This document shows, piece after piece, positions 42,110-51,472 of a DNA stretch of 64,000 nucleotides. Numbering within the stretch: the first letter of the stretch is position 1; the number at the start of each line of letters is the position of its first letter. Made by a program: the position numbers and the translations under genes. The notes under the pieces were generated by a model, which saw only the letters and a list, made by a program, of their open reading frames with translations, searched no databases and had not been told where the DNA came from. The DNA comes from Alphaproteobacteria bacterium (lineage in GTDB: Bacteria; Pseudomonadota; Alphaproteobacteria; Oceanibaculales; Oceanibaculaceae): contig JAHJHR010000017.1 in NCBI GenBank assembly GCA_018823745.1, forward strand, positions 310,001-374,000, given 5' to 3'.

Positions 42110-45100
42110 ATGACCGGCCGACGCACGCCCATCCAGGAAGCGCCCTTGGCTGCAGGTTCAGCCCGGCAGCCGAGCGGCAAACCTGCGTCGCCCAGCGTTC
42201 AAGGGATGGGCGCCCAGGGGACGGGCGCTCAGGGAACCGATCTTCACGTGGTCGGCATCGGCGCCTCTGCCGGCGGCCTGGATGCGTTCCAGAAATTCTT
42301 CGACCATATGCCGGCCGATAGCAGCATGGCCTTCATTCTGATCCAGCATCTTGACCCGACGCATACCAGCATGATGGTGGATCTGCTGACCGGCCATACC
42401 GCAATGCCGGTCTCGCAGGCCGTTGACGGGATGCCCATCGCCGCAGACTGCGTCTATGTCATCCCGCCTGGATTCTACCTGTCGGTACGCAAGGATGCCT
42501 TGCATCTGTCCCGGCCGCAGGATCGCCACGGGGCGCGGCTGCCTTTCGATTTCCTGATGCATTCGCTGGCTGAGGAATTCGGTGAGCACGCCATCGGCGT
42601 GATCCTGTCCGGAACCGGCTCGGATGGCAGCCTCGGCCTGAAAAGCCTGAAGGACAAGGGCGGGCTGGTCATCGCACAGGACCCTGGCGAGGCCGCCTAT
42701 GACGGCATGCCCAGCAGCGCCATCGCGGCCGGCATTGTCGACTTAACCCTTCCGGTTGCCGCAATCCCGAAAGCCCTGCTCGACAAGGTGCGGGCGCGCG
42801 AACGTGCCAAACCGAAAAAGGCAACAGGAAAGCCGGAGGCGGCACAGGACTGGCTGCCAGCGATCATCGAATTGCTGCGCACAAAAACCACGCATGACTT
42901 TACCCTGTACAAGCCCGGAACCCTGCAACGCCGGATCGAGCGGCGCATGACGATGGTCGAGACTATCGGCGGAGATATCAGCCGATATCTGGACTTGCTG
43001 CAGCACGACGACAAGGAACTGGATTTCCTGGCGAAGGACATGCTGATCAATGTGACGCAGTTTTTCCGCGATCCGGCCGTCTTCGAGCTTCTGGAAACGC
43101 AGATCATCCCGACACTGGTGCGCAACGCCACGCCGGCGCAACCGATCCGGATATGGGTCGCCGGGTGCAGCACCGGCGAGGAAACCTATTCCCTGGCGAT
43201 GCTGTTTCTGGAACAGATCGCCATCTTGCAGCCCGGCGTAAAACTGCAGGTCTTTGCCTCCGATGTCGATCCGGATGCCGTTGCCGAGGCGCGGTCGGGT
43301 CTCTACCCCGAAACCATCGAAACCGAGGTGTCGGCGCCCCGCCTGGAGCGCTTCTTCTCGAAGGAGGACCACGCCTACAGGGTCTCGCCTCTGTTGCGCG
43401 GGGTCGTCGTCTTCACCGTGCAGGATGTGCTGGCGGACCCGCCCTTCTCCCGCCTCGACATGATTTCCTGCCGCAATTTGCTGATCTATCTCCAGGCCAC
43501 GGCGCAGGCGAAGATCATCTCGCTGTTCCATTTCGCTCTGCGCAAGAACGGCATTCTGGTGCTGGGCAGCGCCGAAACCATCGCCAATATCGATGGCCGG
43601 TTCGAGGCCATCGCCAAGCCGGAGCGGGTCTATCGTCACATCGGCCATACCCGCCTTGGCGATTTTGCCTTCCTGCCGAATGGCGGAGAAGCAGCACGTC
43701 CGGCGCCCCGCCCGGGGCAAGCCCTCCCGCCATCCCGTCATACCGCCCTCGCCGATCTCTGCCGGCAGCAGGTTGTCGACCGCTATGCCCCGGCGACAAT
43801 CCTGATCAACCGGAAACAGGAATATCTGTACGCCCTGGGCCCCACCGACCGCTATCTGCAGATGGCGCCCGGCCACCCGACCCTCGATATCCTGGCCATG
43901 GCGCGCCCGCCTGTCCGCACGAAGCTGCGCGCGGCCATCCAGCAGGCCAAACAGGCGGGAGTCCGCGCTGTCGTCCCCGGCGGCAGGCTGCCCGGTGCGC
44001 AGGGCATCGCCTTCAGCATCGCCGTGCAGCCGGTCCTGAGCGAGGGTGAGGAATTGCTGCTCGTCAGCTTCCTTGAGGCACCGCAAGAGTCTACGCGCGC
44101 CGGTCGCCCCGCCGGAGCGAAAGAGATATCACGCGTGGCCGAACTGGAACAGGAGCTGGAGCAGACCAGAACGGAACTCCAGAACGCCATCCGCAATCTC
44201 GAATTCTCGATTGAGGCGCAGAAGACGGTCAATGACGAGGCCCTGTCGGTCAATGAGGAGTACCAGGCCACCAATGAGGAGATGCTGGCCTCGAAGGAGG
44301 AACTGCAATCGCTGAACGAGGAGCTGACCGCGCTGAACAGCCAGCTTCAGGAAACGCTGGATCGCCAGCGTATCACCTCCAACGATTTGCAGAATGTGCT
44401 GTACAGCACCAATGTCGCGACCATTTTCCTCGACACCAAACTAAACATCCGTTTCTTCACACCGGCCACGCGCTCGCTGTTCAACATCATCCCCGGTGAT
44501 GTCGGCCGGCCGCTGTCGGATCTGCGCTCCCTGGCCTCCGACAGCGCGGCCCTGACCGATGCCCAGGCGGTGCTGGAGTCCCTGACCCCGGTCGAACGGG
44601 ATGTCGAGACACCCGATGGCCGCTGGTATACCCGCCGTATCCTGCCCTACCGGACCCAGGATAACGGGATCGAGGGCGTGGTCATAACGTTTACCGACAT
44701 CACCGACAAGCGCCACGCCGCCGATGATCTGGAAGCGGCCAAGCGACAGGCGCAGACGGCAAACGCCGCCAAATCCCGCTTCCTTGCCGCCGCCAGCCAT
44801 GATCTGCGCCAGCCGCTCCAGACGCTGGCGCTGCTCCAGGGCCTGCTGGCGAAAGTGCTGGAAGGGGAAAAGGCACAGGAGCTTGTGGTCCGACTGAACG
44901 AGACCCTGGCGGCAATGTCCGGCATGCTGAACGCGCTGCTCGACATCAACCAGATCGAGGCCGGCACCGTCACGGCGGAGAAGGTCCACTTCCCGATCAA
45001 CGAGCTGCTCGACCGGCTTCGCCTCGAATTTTCCTATCTGGCACAGGCCCGCGGACTTGGCCTGCAGGTGGTTCCCTGCAGCCTGTGGATTTACAGCGAT

Positions 45101-46543
45101 CCGCGCCTGCTGGAGCAGATGATCCGCAATCTGCTGTCCAACGCCTTGAAATACACCAAGCGTGGCCGGGTGCTGCTGGGCTGCAGACGCCACCAGGGAA
45201 TGCTGAGCATCGAGATATGGGATACCGGCGTGGGTATTCCCGGCAATGAGCTGCAATCGATTTTCGAGGAATTCCACCAGCTCGACAATGCCGCGCATGA
45301 GCAGAGCCGCGGCTTCGGTCTGGGACTTTCCATCGTCCAGCAACTGGGCGATCTGCTGGAGTGCAGCGTGAGTGTCCGCTCAAACCCCGGCAAGGGCTCG
45401 GTCTTTGCCATTCAGGTGCCACTTCCCGAAAGGGAAGACGTGCTGGCAGGCTCCATCGGCTCATCCGCACCGAACAGCATCTCCCATCAGGCCCACCGGC
45501 CGGGGAATATCCTGATCGTCGAGGACGAGCCGGAGGTGCGCGAGCTTCTGGAACTCATCCTCAGGGATGAAGGCCACACCGTGATGGCAGCACCCGACGC
45601 CGTCATCGGCCTGTCCATGGTGACGCAGGGCCGTATCCAGCCGGACCTCATCCTGGCCGATTATAACCTGCCGAATGGCATGACCGGCCTGCAACTGGCC
45701 GTCAGGGTCCGGGAATATCTGCGCGCGCAGACCCCGGTGATCATCCTCACCGGCGACATCTCGACCGACACCTTGCGCAGCATCGCGACAGAGCAATGTG
45801 TGCAGCTTAACAAGCCGGTCGAGATGACGGAATTGACGCAGATCATCCACAGGCTCCTGCCGCCGCCCGCGACACTCCTGCCGCCCCGCGCCGAACCGGG
45901 TGTCCGGCCTGTGATCTTCGTCGTCGAGGATAATGATCCGCTGCGACAGACCATACAGGACATGCTCGAGAGCGATGGCCACACCGTCCGCAGCTTCGGG
46001 AGCGGCGAGGCCTTCCTGGATGGGTATGAATCCGTCTCGTCCAGTAACGCCTGCCTGCTGATAGATGCCTATCTCACCGGCATAAGCGGGCTGCAGGTTC
46101 TGCAGCGGCTGGCGGACACAGGACGGCAGCTGCCGTCGATCATGATAACCGGCAAGGGCGATGTGCAGATCGCGGTTCAGGCGATGAAGGCCGGCGCGTC
46201 CGATTTCATCGAAAAGCCGGTCGGCTTGTCCCGTCTCCGGGCCAGCATCGCCGAGGCTCTGGAGCAGGCGCGTGACGATACAAAACGCGCGGCCTGGCAG
46301 CGCGAGGCGATGCAGCGGCTGGGCGGCCTGACGCCGCGCCAGCGGCAGGTCATGGACAGGGTTCTGGCTGGCCAGCCCAACAAGAACATCGCCGCCGATC
46401 TGGGCATCAGCCAGCGCACGGTCGAAAATCACCGCGCCTTCATCATGAAGAAGACCGGTGCAACCTCCCTGCCCGCCCTTGCCCGGCTGGCGCTCGCCCG
46501 CGGCGGACACCCTGCAGGCAACTTCCCGCCAAGCGAAGACTGA
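42110..46543 (+). CDS. CheB-CheR-PAS-histidine kinase-REC-REC-LuxR hybrid signalling protein
   Basis: 1477 residues. In order: CheB methylesterase (about 45-235; GIGASAGG Ser, IQHLDPTH His, GTGSDGS Asp); CheR methyltransferase (about 250-520; SAM loop AGCSTGEETYSLAML, RNLLIYL); coiled coil (about 675-760); PAS (about 760-865; TNVATIFLDTKLNIRFF); HisKA with SHDLRQPLQ (about 896) and HATPase (NLLSNALKY, FGLGLSIVQQLG); receiver 1 (about 1131-1250, Asp in ILADYNLP); receiver 2 (about 1267-1385, Asp in LLIDAYL, FixJ-like MITGKGD...VEKP pattern); LuxR helix-turn-helix (about 1405-1470; LTPRQRQVMDRVLAG, NKNIAADLGISQRTVENHR). A complete membrane-free sensor-to-DNA pathway in one chain. No chemotaxis operon lies nearby. 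Confidence 0.94.
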   Translation: MTGRRTPIQEAPLAAGSARQPSGKPASPSVQGMGAQGTGAQGTDLHVVGIGASAGGLDAFQKFFDHMPADSSMAFILIQHLDPTHTSMMVDLLTGHTAMPVSQAVDGMPIAADCVYVIPPGFYLSVRKDALHLSRPQDRHGARLPFDFLMHSLAEEFGEHAIGVILSGTGSDGSLGLKSLKDKGGLVIAQDPGEAAYDGMPSSAIAAGIVDLTLPVAAIPKALLDKVRARERAKPKKATGKPEAAQDWLPAIIELLRTKTTHDFTLYKPGTLQRRIERRMTMVETIGGDISRYLDLLQHDDKELDFLAKDMLINVTQFFRDPAVFELLETQIIPTLVRNATPAQPIRIWVAGCSTGEETYSLAMLFLEQIAILQPGVKLQVFASDVDPDAVAEARSGLYPETIETEVSAPRLERFFSKEDHAYRVSPLLRGVVVFTVQDVLADPPFSRLDMISCRNLLIYLQATAQAKIISLFHFALRKNGILVLGSAETIANIDGRFEAIAKPERVYRHIGHTRLGDFAFLPNGGEAARPAPRPGQALPPSRHTALADLCRQQVVDRYAPATILINRKQEYLYALGPTDRYLQMAPGHPTLDILAMARPPVRTKLRAAIQQAKQAGVRAVVPGGRLPGAQGIAFSIAVQPVLSEGEELLLVSFLEAPQESTRAGRPAGAKEISRVAELEQELEQTRTELQNAIRNLEFSIEAQKTVNDEALSVNEEYQATNEEMLASKEELQSLNEELTALNSQLQETLDRQRITSNDLQNVLYSTNVATIFLDTKLNIRFFTPATRSLFNIIPGDVGRPLSDLRSLASDSAALTDAQAVLESLTPVERDVETPDGRWYTRRILPYRTQDNGIEGVVITFTDITDKRHAADDLEAAKRQAQTANAAKSRFLAAASHDLRQPLQTLALLQGLLAKVLEGEKAQELVVRLNETLAAMSGMLNALLDINQIEAGTVTAEKVHFPINELLDRLRLEFSYLAQARGLGLQVVPCSLWIYSDPRLLEQMIRNLLSNALKYTKRGRVLLGCRRHQGMLSIEIWDTGVGIPGNELQSIFEEFHQLDNAAHEQSRGFGLGLSIVQQLGDLLECSVSVRSNPGKGSVFAIQVPLPEREDVLAGSIGSSAPNSISHQAHRPGNILIVEDEPEVRELLELILRDEGHTVMAAPDAVIGLSMVTQGRIQPDLILADYNLPNGMTGLQLAVRVREYLRAQTPVIILTGDISTDTLRSIATEQCVQLNKPVEMTELTQIIHRLLPPPATLLPPRAEPGVRPVIFVVEDNDPLRQTIQDMLESDGHTVRSFGSGEAFLDGYESVSSSNACLLIDAYLTGISGLQVLQRLADTGRQLPSIMITGKGDVQIAVQAMKAGASDFIEKPVGLSRLRASIAEALEQARDDTKRAAWQREAMQRLGGLTPRQRQVMDRVLAGQPNKNIAADLGISQRTVENHRAFIMKKTGATSLPALARLALARGGHPAGNFPPSED

Positions 46544-46546
46544 GTC

Positions 46547-47812
46547 TCAGCGACCGCGATCCGGTTCACCGAGCGCCCGGATCACCCAGAATTGCAGCAG
46601 CCCCAGGGCCGAAGCCACCGCCGCCAGCGAGAAGGACAGGAAATAGCCGCCTGTCATCTCCTGCAACAGCCCGGATCCCCAGGAGCCGGCGGCGCCACCC
46701 AGCCCCAGGCCGAGCGTGATCGCGCCATAGATGCCGCCGATCCCGCCACCCGGAAACAGCACGGCAGCAAGGGTCGAGACGACCGGCCCGCGCGCACCCT
46801 GGCTGATGCCGAAGAACAGCACGAAGCCATAGACCAGGATCAGGCTGGGATACCAGGCCACCGCGATGATGCAGAAGATGCCGGTCAGCGAGCTGGCATA
46901 GGACAGCGTCACTGTCAGCCGCCGGCCAAACCTGTCCGACAGCCAGCCGACGCTGACCATGCCAACCACGGAGAGCAGGCCGGTAAAGCCGAAGGCACTG
47001 GCTGCCGTGATCGGGTCGAAGCCCAGCTCGACCAGATAAGCGACGGCCTGCGGCAGGATGCTGTAGGCCGCAAAGGAGGTGAAGAAGAAGACGAAGAACA
47101 GGCCCCAGAAGGCCCGCGTCCGCAATGCGGTCTTCAGGGTCCAGGGCGATTGCGCCGCCGGAATCGTGCGGGTGTGCCGCCAGGCATCCGATCCCCTTGT
47201 CAGCCGGGCCAGCGGCAGCAGGATGACCGGCAGCAGCAGCGTCAGAATGGCGAGGCCCAGCACATGATAGACATCGCGCCAGCCCATATGCTCCAGCAGC
47301 AGCTGTGTAGCCGGCAGGAGGATCAGCACGCCCATGCCCATGGCGGCATAGGCCAGCCCCATGACCGATCCCAGCCGCCCGGTGAACCAGCGGCTCAGCA
47401 AAGCGGAGGCCGGAACCATGCCCATTGCCGAGACACCGGTGCCGACCATGACACCCGCCGCCAGGTAATATTGCCAGAGCGTATTCGCTTCGCCTGCCAG
47501 GAAGAAGCCGCCGCCCAGCAGGCAGACACCCGTCGCATACAGCCAGCGGGAACCCAGCCGGTCGAACAACAGGCCGGCCAGAGGAGCCGACAGGCCATGC
47601 ACCAACATGTAGATCGAATAGACGCCGGTCATGTCGGCGCGGCTCCAGCCGGAATCCTGCTGCACCGGCAACAGGAAGACGGCGAAGGTCTCGCCCATCC
47701 CGCGCGCCACCATGTTCATGACAAAGGTCAGCCCCAGCACGGCAAGGATAAGCCGCGCCGGTTCGACCGCGCCTGGCGGCCGAACCGGCTGCTGTGAGGG
47801 TTGCTCTGTCAT
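46547..47812 (-). CDS. MFS transporter (monocarboxylate-porter-like)
   Basis: 421 residues, twelve predicted helices. Cytoplasmic loop GLLFDRLGSRWLYATG and its second-half copy GWLSDRFGRRLTVTLS fit the MFS signature; FFGISQGARGPVVSTLAAVLFPGGGIG resembles oxalate/formate or monocarboxylate porters. Substrate unknown. It ends 4 bases from the convergent sensor gene and stands 67 bases from dctM; relation to either is uncertain. Confidence 0.85.
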   Translation of the reverse strand: MTEQPSQQPVRPPGAVEPARLILAVLGLTFVMNMVARGMGETFAVFLLPVQQDSGWSRADMTGVYSIYMLVHGLSAPLAGLLFDRLGSRWLYATGVCLLGGGFFLAGEANTLWQYYLAAGVMVGTGVSAMGMVPASALLSRWFTGRLGSVMGLAYAAMGMGVLILLPATQLLLEHMGWRDVYHVLGLAILTLLLPVILLPLARLTRGSDAWRHTRTIPAAQSPWTLKTALRTRAFWGLFFVFFFTSFAAYSILPQAVAYLVELGFDPITAASAFGFTGLLSVVGMVSVGWLSDRFGRRLTVTLSYASSLTGIFCIIAVAWYPSLILVYGFVLFFGISQGARGPVVSTLAAVLFPGGGIGGIYGAITLGLGLGGAAGSWGSGLLQEMTGGYFLSFSLAAVASALGLLQFWVIRALGEPDRGR

Positions 47813-47879
47813 CGGCTCATGGTAGAGGCATGCCCACCGGGCTAGCCCCGGTTTTTACGCATGGCAAGCGGGCGCATCG

Positions 47880-49190
47880 TCAATTCATCATGGTCTGCGG
47901 CAGCCAGGTGATGACCTCCGGCCAGATCATGAACACGGCGATGGTCAGGAAATCGGCGATCACGAAGGGGCCGACCCCGCGGAACACGGTGGAAACCGGT
48001 ATGTCCGGCCGCACCGCTGACACCACGAAGCAGTTCAGGCCTATGGGCGGTGTCACCAGACAGACCTCCGCCATCTTCACCACGACGATGCCGAACCAGA
48101 TCGAATCATAGCCCAGCGCCATCACCGCCGGATAGACGACCGGCAGGGTCAGCAGCAGCATGCCGATGGCGTCCATGAACATGCCGAGTACAGCATAGGC
48201 CAGCAGGATCATCAGCATCACCACCCAGGGCTCATAGGGCAGCGAGGTGATGAAATTGGTGAAATGCTCGGGCAGGCCGGCGAAACCCAGAAAGCGTACG
48301 AAGATCAGCACGCCCCAGATCAGCGAGAAGATCATCACCGTCAGCTTCGCCGTCTCCAGCAGCGATTCCTTCAGCGCGTCGATCTTCATGCCCTTGGCCA
48401 GCGCCATCAGGAAGACGACGAAAGCGCCCAGCGCCCCGGCCTCCGTCGGCGTCGCCCACCCCAGATACATGGCCGTGAAGATGATCAGCACGACAGAGAT
48501 CACCGGGAAGGTGCCCGGCACCGACTTGATCCGGTCGGACCAGGTATAGCCCTTGATCGGCGGGCCGACCTTCGGGTCGATCTTGGCCCAGACCAGGATG
48601 ATGCCGACATAGATCAGCGCCGATACCATCCCCGGAATAAAGCCGGCCAGCAACAGCCGGCCGACCGATTCCTCGACGATGATGGCATAGATCACCAGGA
48701 TGGCGCTGGGCGGGATCAGGGTCGCCAGCGTCCCGGCCGCCGCAACGACACCAGCCGAGATGGTTTTGGAATAGCCGGCACGCAGCATTTCCGGGATGGC
48801 GACTCGTGAGAAAACAGCGGCTGTCGCGGTCGATGCCCCCGAGACAGCGGCAAAGCCGGCCGTGGCGAAGACCGAGGCGACGGCTAGCCCGCCCGGCAGG
48901 AAGCCGAACCATTTTCGCGCCGCATCGAACAGCGACTGGGTGATGCCGGCATGAAAGGCCAGAAAACCAATCAGGATGAACATCGGCAGGACCGACAGCG
49001 TGTAGGTCACCGCCTTGGAATGCGGGATCGTGCCGACGATGCCGGCCCCCGCCTCCCAGCCGATCATCGCGATCAGCCCGACCAGACCAACGAAAGACGC
49101 GGCGATGTACACCCGCACGCCCATGAAGACCATGAACAGCAGGGCGATGACGCCGATAATGCCAATGGTGTCGTTGCTGAGTTCCGTCAC
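47880..49190 (-). CDS. dctM: TRAP transporter large permease (DctM)
   Basis: 436 residues, about twelve helices. Typical motifs: MFILIGFLAFHAGI, GFAAVSGASTATAAVFSRVAIPEMLRAGY, TLIPPSAILVIYAI, GWATPTEAGALGAF and VTPPIGLNCFVVSAV. It is the transport channel of a sodium-driven TRAP system. It starts with GTG, overlapping the dctQ stop (GTGA). Confidence 0.94.
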   Translation of the reverse strand: MTELSNDTIGIIGVIALLFMVFMGVRVYIAASFVGLVGLIAMIGWEAGAGIVGTIPHSKAVTYTLSVLPMFILIGFLAFHAGITQSLFDAARKWFGFLPGGLAVASVFATAGFAAVSGASTATAAVFSRVAIPEMLRAGYSKTISAGVVAAAGTLATLIPPSAILVIYAIIVEESVGRLLLAGFIPGMVSALIYVGIILVWAKIDPKVGPPIKGYTWSDRIKSVPGTFPVISVVLIIFTAMYLGWATPTEAGALGAFVVFLMALAKGMKIDALKESLLETAKLTVMIFSLIWGVLIFVRFLGFAGLPEHFTNFITSLPYEPWVVMLMILLAYAVLGMFMDAIGMLLLTLPVVYPAVMALGYDSIWFGIVVVKMAEVCLVTPPIGLNCFVVSAVRPDIPVSTVFRGVGPFVIADFLTIAVFMIWPEVITWLPQTMMN

Positions 49191-49864
49191 AGCCTGGCCC
49201 TCCGAATACGCTCTGCTTCATTGGCTGCTTCTTCGGCAGCTTCGAGAGCGCCGGCCTCGGCGGCTTCCGCCTCGGCCAGCCGCTTCACGTCGGCAACCAG
49301 GGGCACGGCGATGGGTGGGGCGTCAGGTGCAAGGAACAACCGGCCATAGCCGATCAGATTGACCAGGATGCGAAACCACAGCAGCAGGAAGGCCAGAGCG
49401 ACCAGCATCTTCGAGGGCCACCAGGGATATTCGGCATCGATGGTCGAATCGCCGAAATTATAGGCCCGCATGGCGTGGTCCCAGCCGAAATAGATCAGCA
49501 CCCCGACCACGAACAGGGCAATCAGCTGGCCGAAGATTTCAGCGCTCCACAGGAGACGGCCGCGCATCCGGCCGACGAAAAGTTCCATGCGGACATGGCC
49601 GCTCAGCCGCTCGCAATAGGCGATGGCGAGAAAGGCGAAGATGCTGATCGATAATTCGACCATGTCGATATAGCCGAAGATCGGCGCGTTGAAGACCCGC
49701 CGGGCGACGATCTGCACCACGCCGATCATCATCAATCCGAAAATGCACAGGGCCGACACAAAGGCAAAAAAACGCTCGACCGGGTGGACAAGACGGTCCA
49801 GCCGGTCAACCAGCCGTCCGCCCGCCGCCTCGCGGGCAGGCGTCCAGGCCGTGGGATCACTCAT
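49187..49864 (-). CDS. dctQ: TRAP transporter small permease (DctQ)
   Basis: 225 residues, four helices, including the DctQ pattern FGYIDMVELSISIFAFLAIAY and GHVRMELFVGRM. It has an unusual alanine/glutamate-rich C-terminal tail (KRLAEAEAAEAGALEAAEEA), probably helical. ATG at 49864 (MSDPTAWTP) is preferred because of a GGAG site at proper distance; an ATG two codons upstream exists. Overlaps dctM. Confidence 0.9.
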   Translation of the reverse strand: MSDPTAWTPAREAAGGRLVDRLDRLVHPVERFFAFVSALCIFGLMMIGVVQIVARRVFNAPIFGYIDMVELSISIFAFLAIAYCERLSGHVRMELFVGRMRGRLLWSAEIFGQLIALFVVGVLIYFGWDHAMRAYNFGDSTIDAEYPWWPSKMLVALAFLLLWFRILVNLIGYGRLFLAPDAPPIAVPLVADVKRLAEAEAAEAGALEAAEEAANEAERIRRARL

Positions 49865-49933
49865 GGTCATACTCCATGGAAACCGGAACCGGGGCGCACC
49901 CGGTCAGGAATCAGAAACAGAGGATCGCGAAGG

Positions 49934-49971
49934 AAAAACAGGCCCGCGGCAACTGCAACGCGGGCCTGTTT
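49934..49971 (-). terminator. hairpin with T-run between dctP and dctQM
   Basis: A 13-bp perfect stem (49936-49948 with 49959-49971), loop of ten bases, followed on the minus strand by TTTTTCC. It looks like an intrinsic terminator inside the operon and probably allows read-through, so that the abundant binding protein exceeds the permease. Confidence 0.75.
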
Positions 49972-49990
49972 CCGGCAAAACCGCCGGGCC

Positions 49991-51028
49991 TTACTTCTGG
50001 GCTTTCTTCGCTTCTGCCAGCAGAAGGTCCAGCACTTCCTGGGCCGGGAAATCAGCCTTGTTTTCCGCAACCCATTTGTCCCAGACCGGCTTGGCAGCGA
50101 CCTTGCGGAAAGCCTCCAGCGTCTCCTCGCTGTAGACGACTTCCTTCAGCTTGCTGCGGAACATCGGCAGGTTCTTCGCGTCGATGTCGTGATAGGCCTT
50201 GATCTGGACCTTGTAGGCTTCCGGCTTCAGATCCATCAGCAGCTTCTTGTACTGATCCGGCAGCTTCGCATAGGCATCCTTGTTCAGCACCGTCGCGCAT
50301 TCCGTGGTCCCCGGAGACATGTTCGAGGTGAACCAGTCGGAAATTTCGTGAATCTGATAGGAAGCGTGCGAATAGGTATAGGGGAAGGACGCGGCATCCA
50401 TCGTGCCGCGCTCGATCCCGGTATAAACCTCGGTCGCCGGGACCGTGGTCAGGGTGGCCCCCAGCTGCTGCATCGCCGTGCCGAGACCGCCGCCAGCGCG
50501 CACGCGCTTGCCCTTCCAGTCTTCCAGCTTCGCCGGTGGCGTCCCTTTGCCGAGGAATTCGTATTGCGGCAACAGGGCCGAGAAATACGGCATGGCGTTC
50601 CAGTTCGCCATGTCCTTCAACAGCGCCGGGTGCTGCGACAGCGCCTCGCGCACATGCATCGAGACCTCAAGGTCGCCCAGCGGCAGGAACGGCATGGTGA
50701 AGACCATCCAGGCCGGATTCTTGCCGGGATGATAGAAATTGCAGAACTGTGCCGCCTGGAAGGCGCCAATCTTGATGCCGTCCAGATTCTCGCGCGCCTT
50801 CGACAAGGCCTCGCCGTAATGAACCTTCAGGGTGAACTTGCCGCCGGTCTTCTCGTTAAGTTGCTTGGCGATATGTTCGATACCCGCGGTGAAGGCACGT
50901 TCCTTGCCCCAGGTCGAGAGATTCCAGGATACGCGCGGGCCATCGATCGTTGCGGCTTTTGCTGGCATGCCGGCCAGCAGGACGGCGCCGGCCACAAGGG
51001 CGACGCTTCCTGTCAGATGTCGTTTCAT
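49991..51028 (-). CDS. dctP: TRAP transporter substrate-binding protein (DctP)
   Basis: 345 residues with a cleavable signal peptide (MKRHLTGSVALVAGAVLLAG, cut after AKA). DctP features: GKFTLKVHYGEALSKARENLDGIK, LEDWKGKRVRAGGGLGTAMQQLG, VYTGIERGTMDAASFPYTYS. The region around the conserved Arg (RVRAGGG) would grip a carboxylate. Ligand not predictable; the C-terminal half (Trp, Lys rich) is typical of the longer DctP group. First gene of dctPQM; 444 bases of divergent promoter region precede it. Confidence 0.92.
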   Translation of the reverse strand: MKRHLTGSVALVAGAVLLAGMPAKAATIDGPRVSWNLSTWGKERAFTAGIEHIAKQLNEKTGGKFTLKVHYGEALSKARENLDGIKIGAFQAAQFCNFYHPGKNPAWMVFTMPFLPLGDLEVSMHVREALSQHPALLKDMANWNAMPYFSALLPQYEFLGKGTPPAKLEDWKGKRVRAGGGLGTAMQQLGATLTTVPATEVYTGIERGTMDAASFPYTYSHASYQIHEISDWFTSNMSPGTTECATVLNKDAYAKLPDQYKKLLMDLKPEAYKVQIKAYHDIDAKNLPMFRSKLKEVVYSEETLEAFRKVAAKPVWDKWVAENKADFPAQEVLDLLLAEAKKAQK

Positions 51029-51472
51029 CGGGTCCTCCCAGACTGTTTTTTATCTGCGCGGCTTTGTTGCCGGTCAGTGCAATGAAAATACTACATACCG
51101 GAGCCGGTCAGACAACCCTGCATCCAGTGAACAGTGAATATTATTCGCGCTATTTTATTTACCAGTGCGTTATGCAGTGCAAAATACAAACACCAGACAG
51201 CGCATGCTGGATAACTTCACTACCCCTATATTGCTAAAGAAAACGCTCTTGTTCTCATAATGCTGCATCTGCTAAGAAAACAAGAAAACCCGCCTGAGAA
51301 ATTCTGTTCGCACACGCATGAATTCATCCGCCCCCCCTGATTTCCCCTGAATACGGGCGAGGCTTCGTGATTGGCATCCGGCAGGACGATCCTCTAGGAT
51401 CGGTTCAGGGTCGTGTGCGGCACCGCATAGAGTGGTGCCGGCTACGCCTTATGTTTTGAATAGGGGAACTTC
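51029..51472. promoter_or_regulatory. Divergent promoter region between dctPQM and the second TAXI-TRAP operon
   Basis: 444 bases without a gene. The left half (about 51,120-51,260) is AT-rich and probably holds the promoters. The right half contains a perfect dyad CGATCCT-CT-AGGATCG (51387-51402) and a hairpin CGGCACC-N9-GGTGCCG (51418-51440) in the leader of the TAXI gene. These may be an operator and a leader structure; nothing else is recognisable. Confidence 0.5.

Noticed and set aside
42110..46543. Possibility that the large sensor is two genes joined by sequencing error
   Set aside because: The frame is continuous and linker regions between kinase, receivers and LuxR domain read normally; no in-frame start with ribosome site marks a split.
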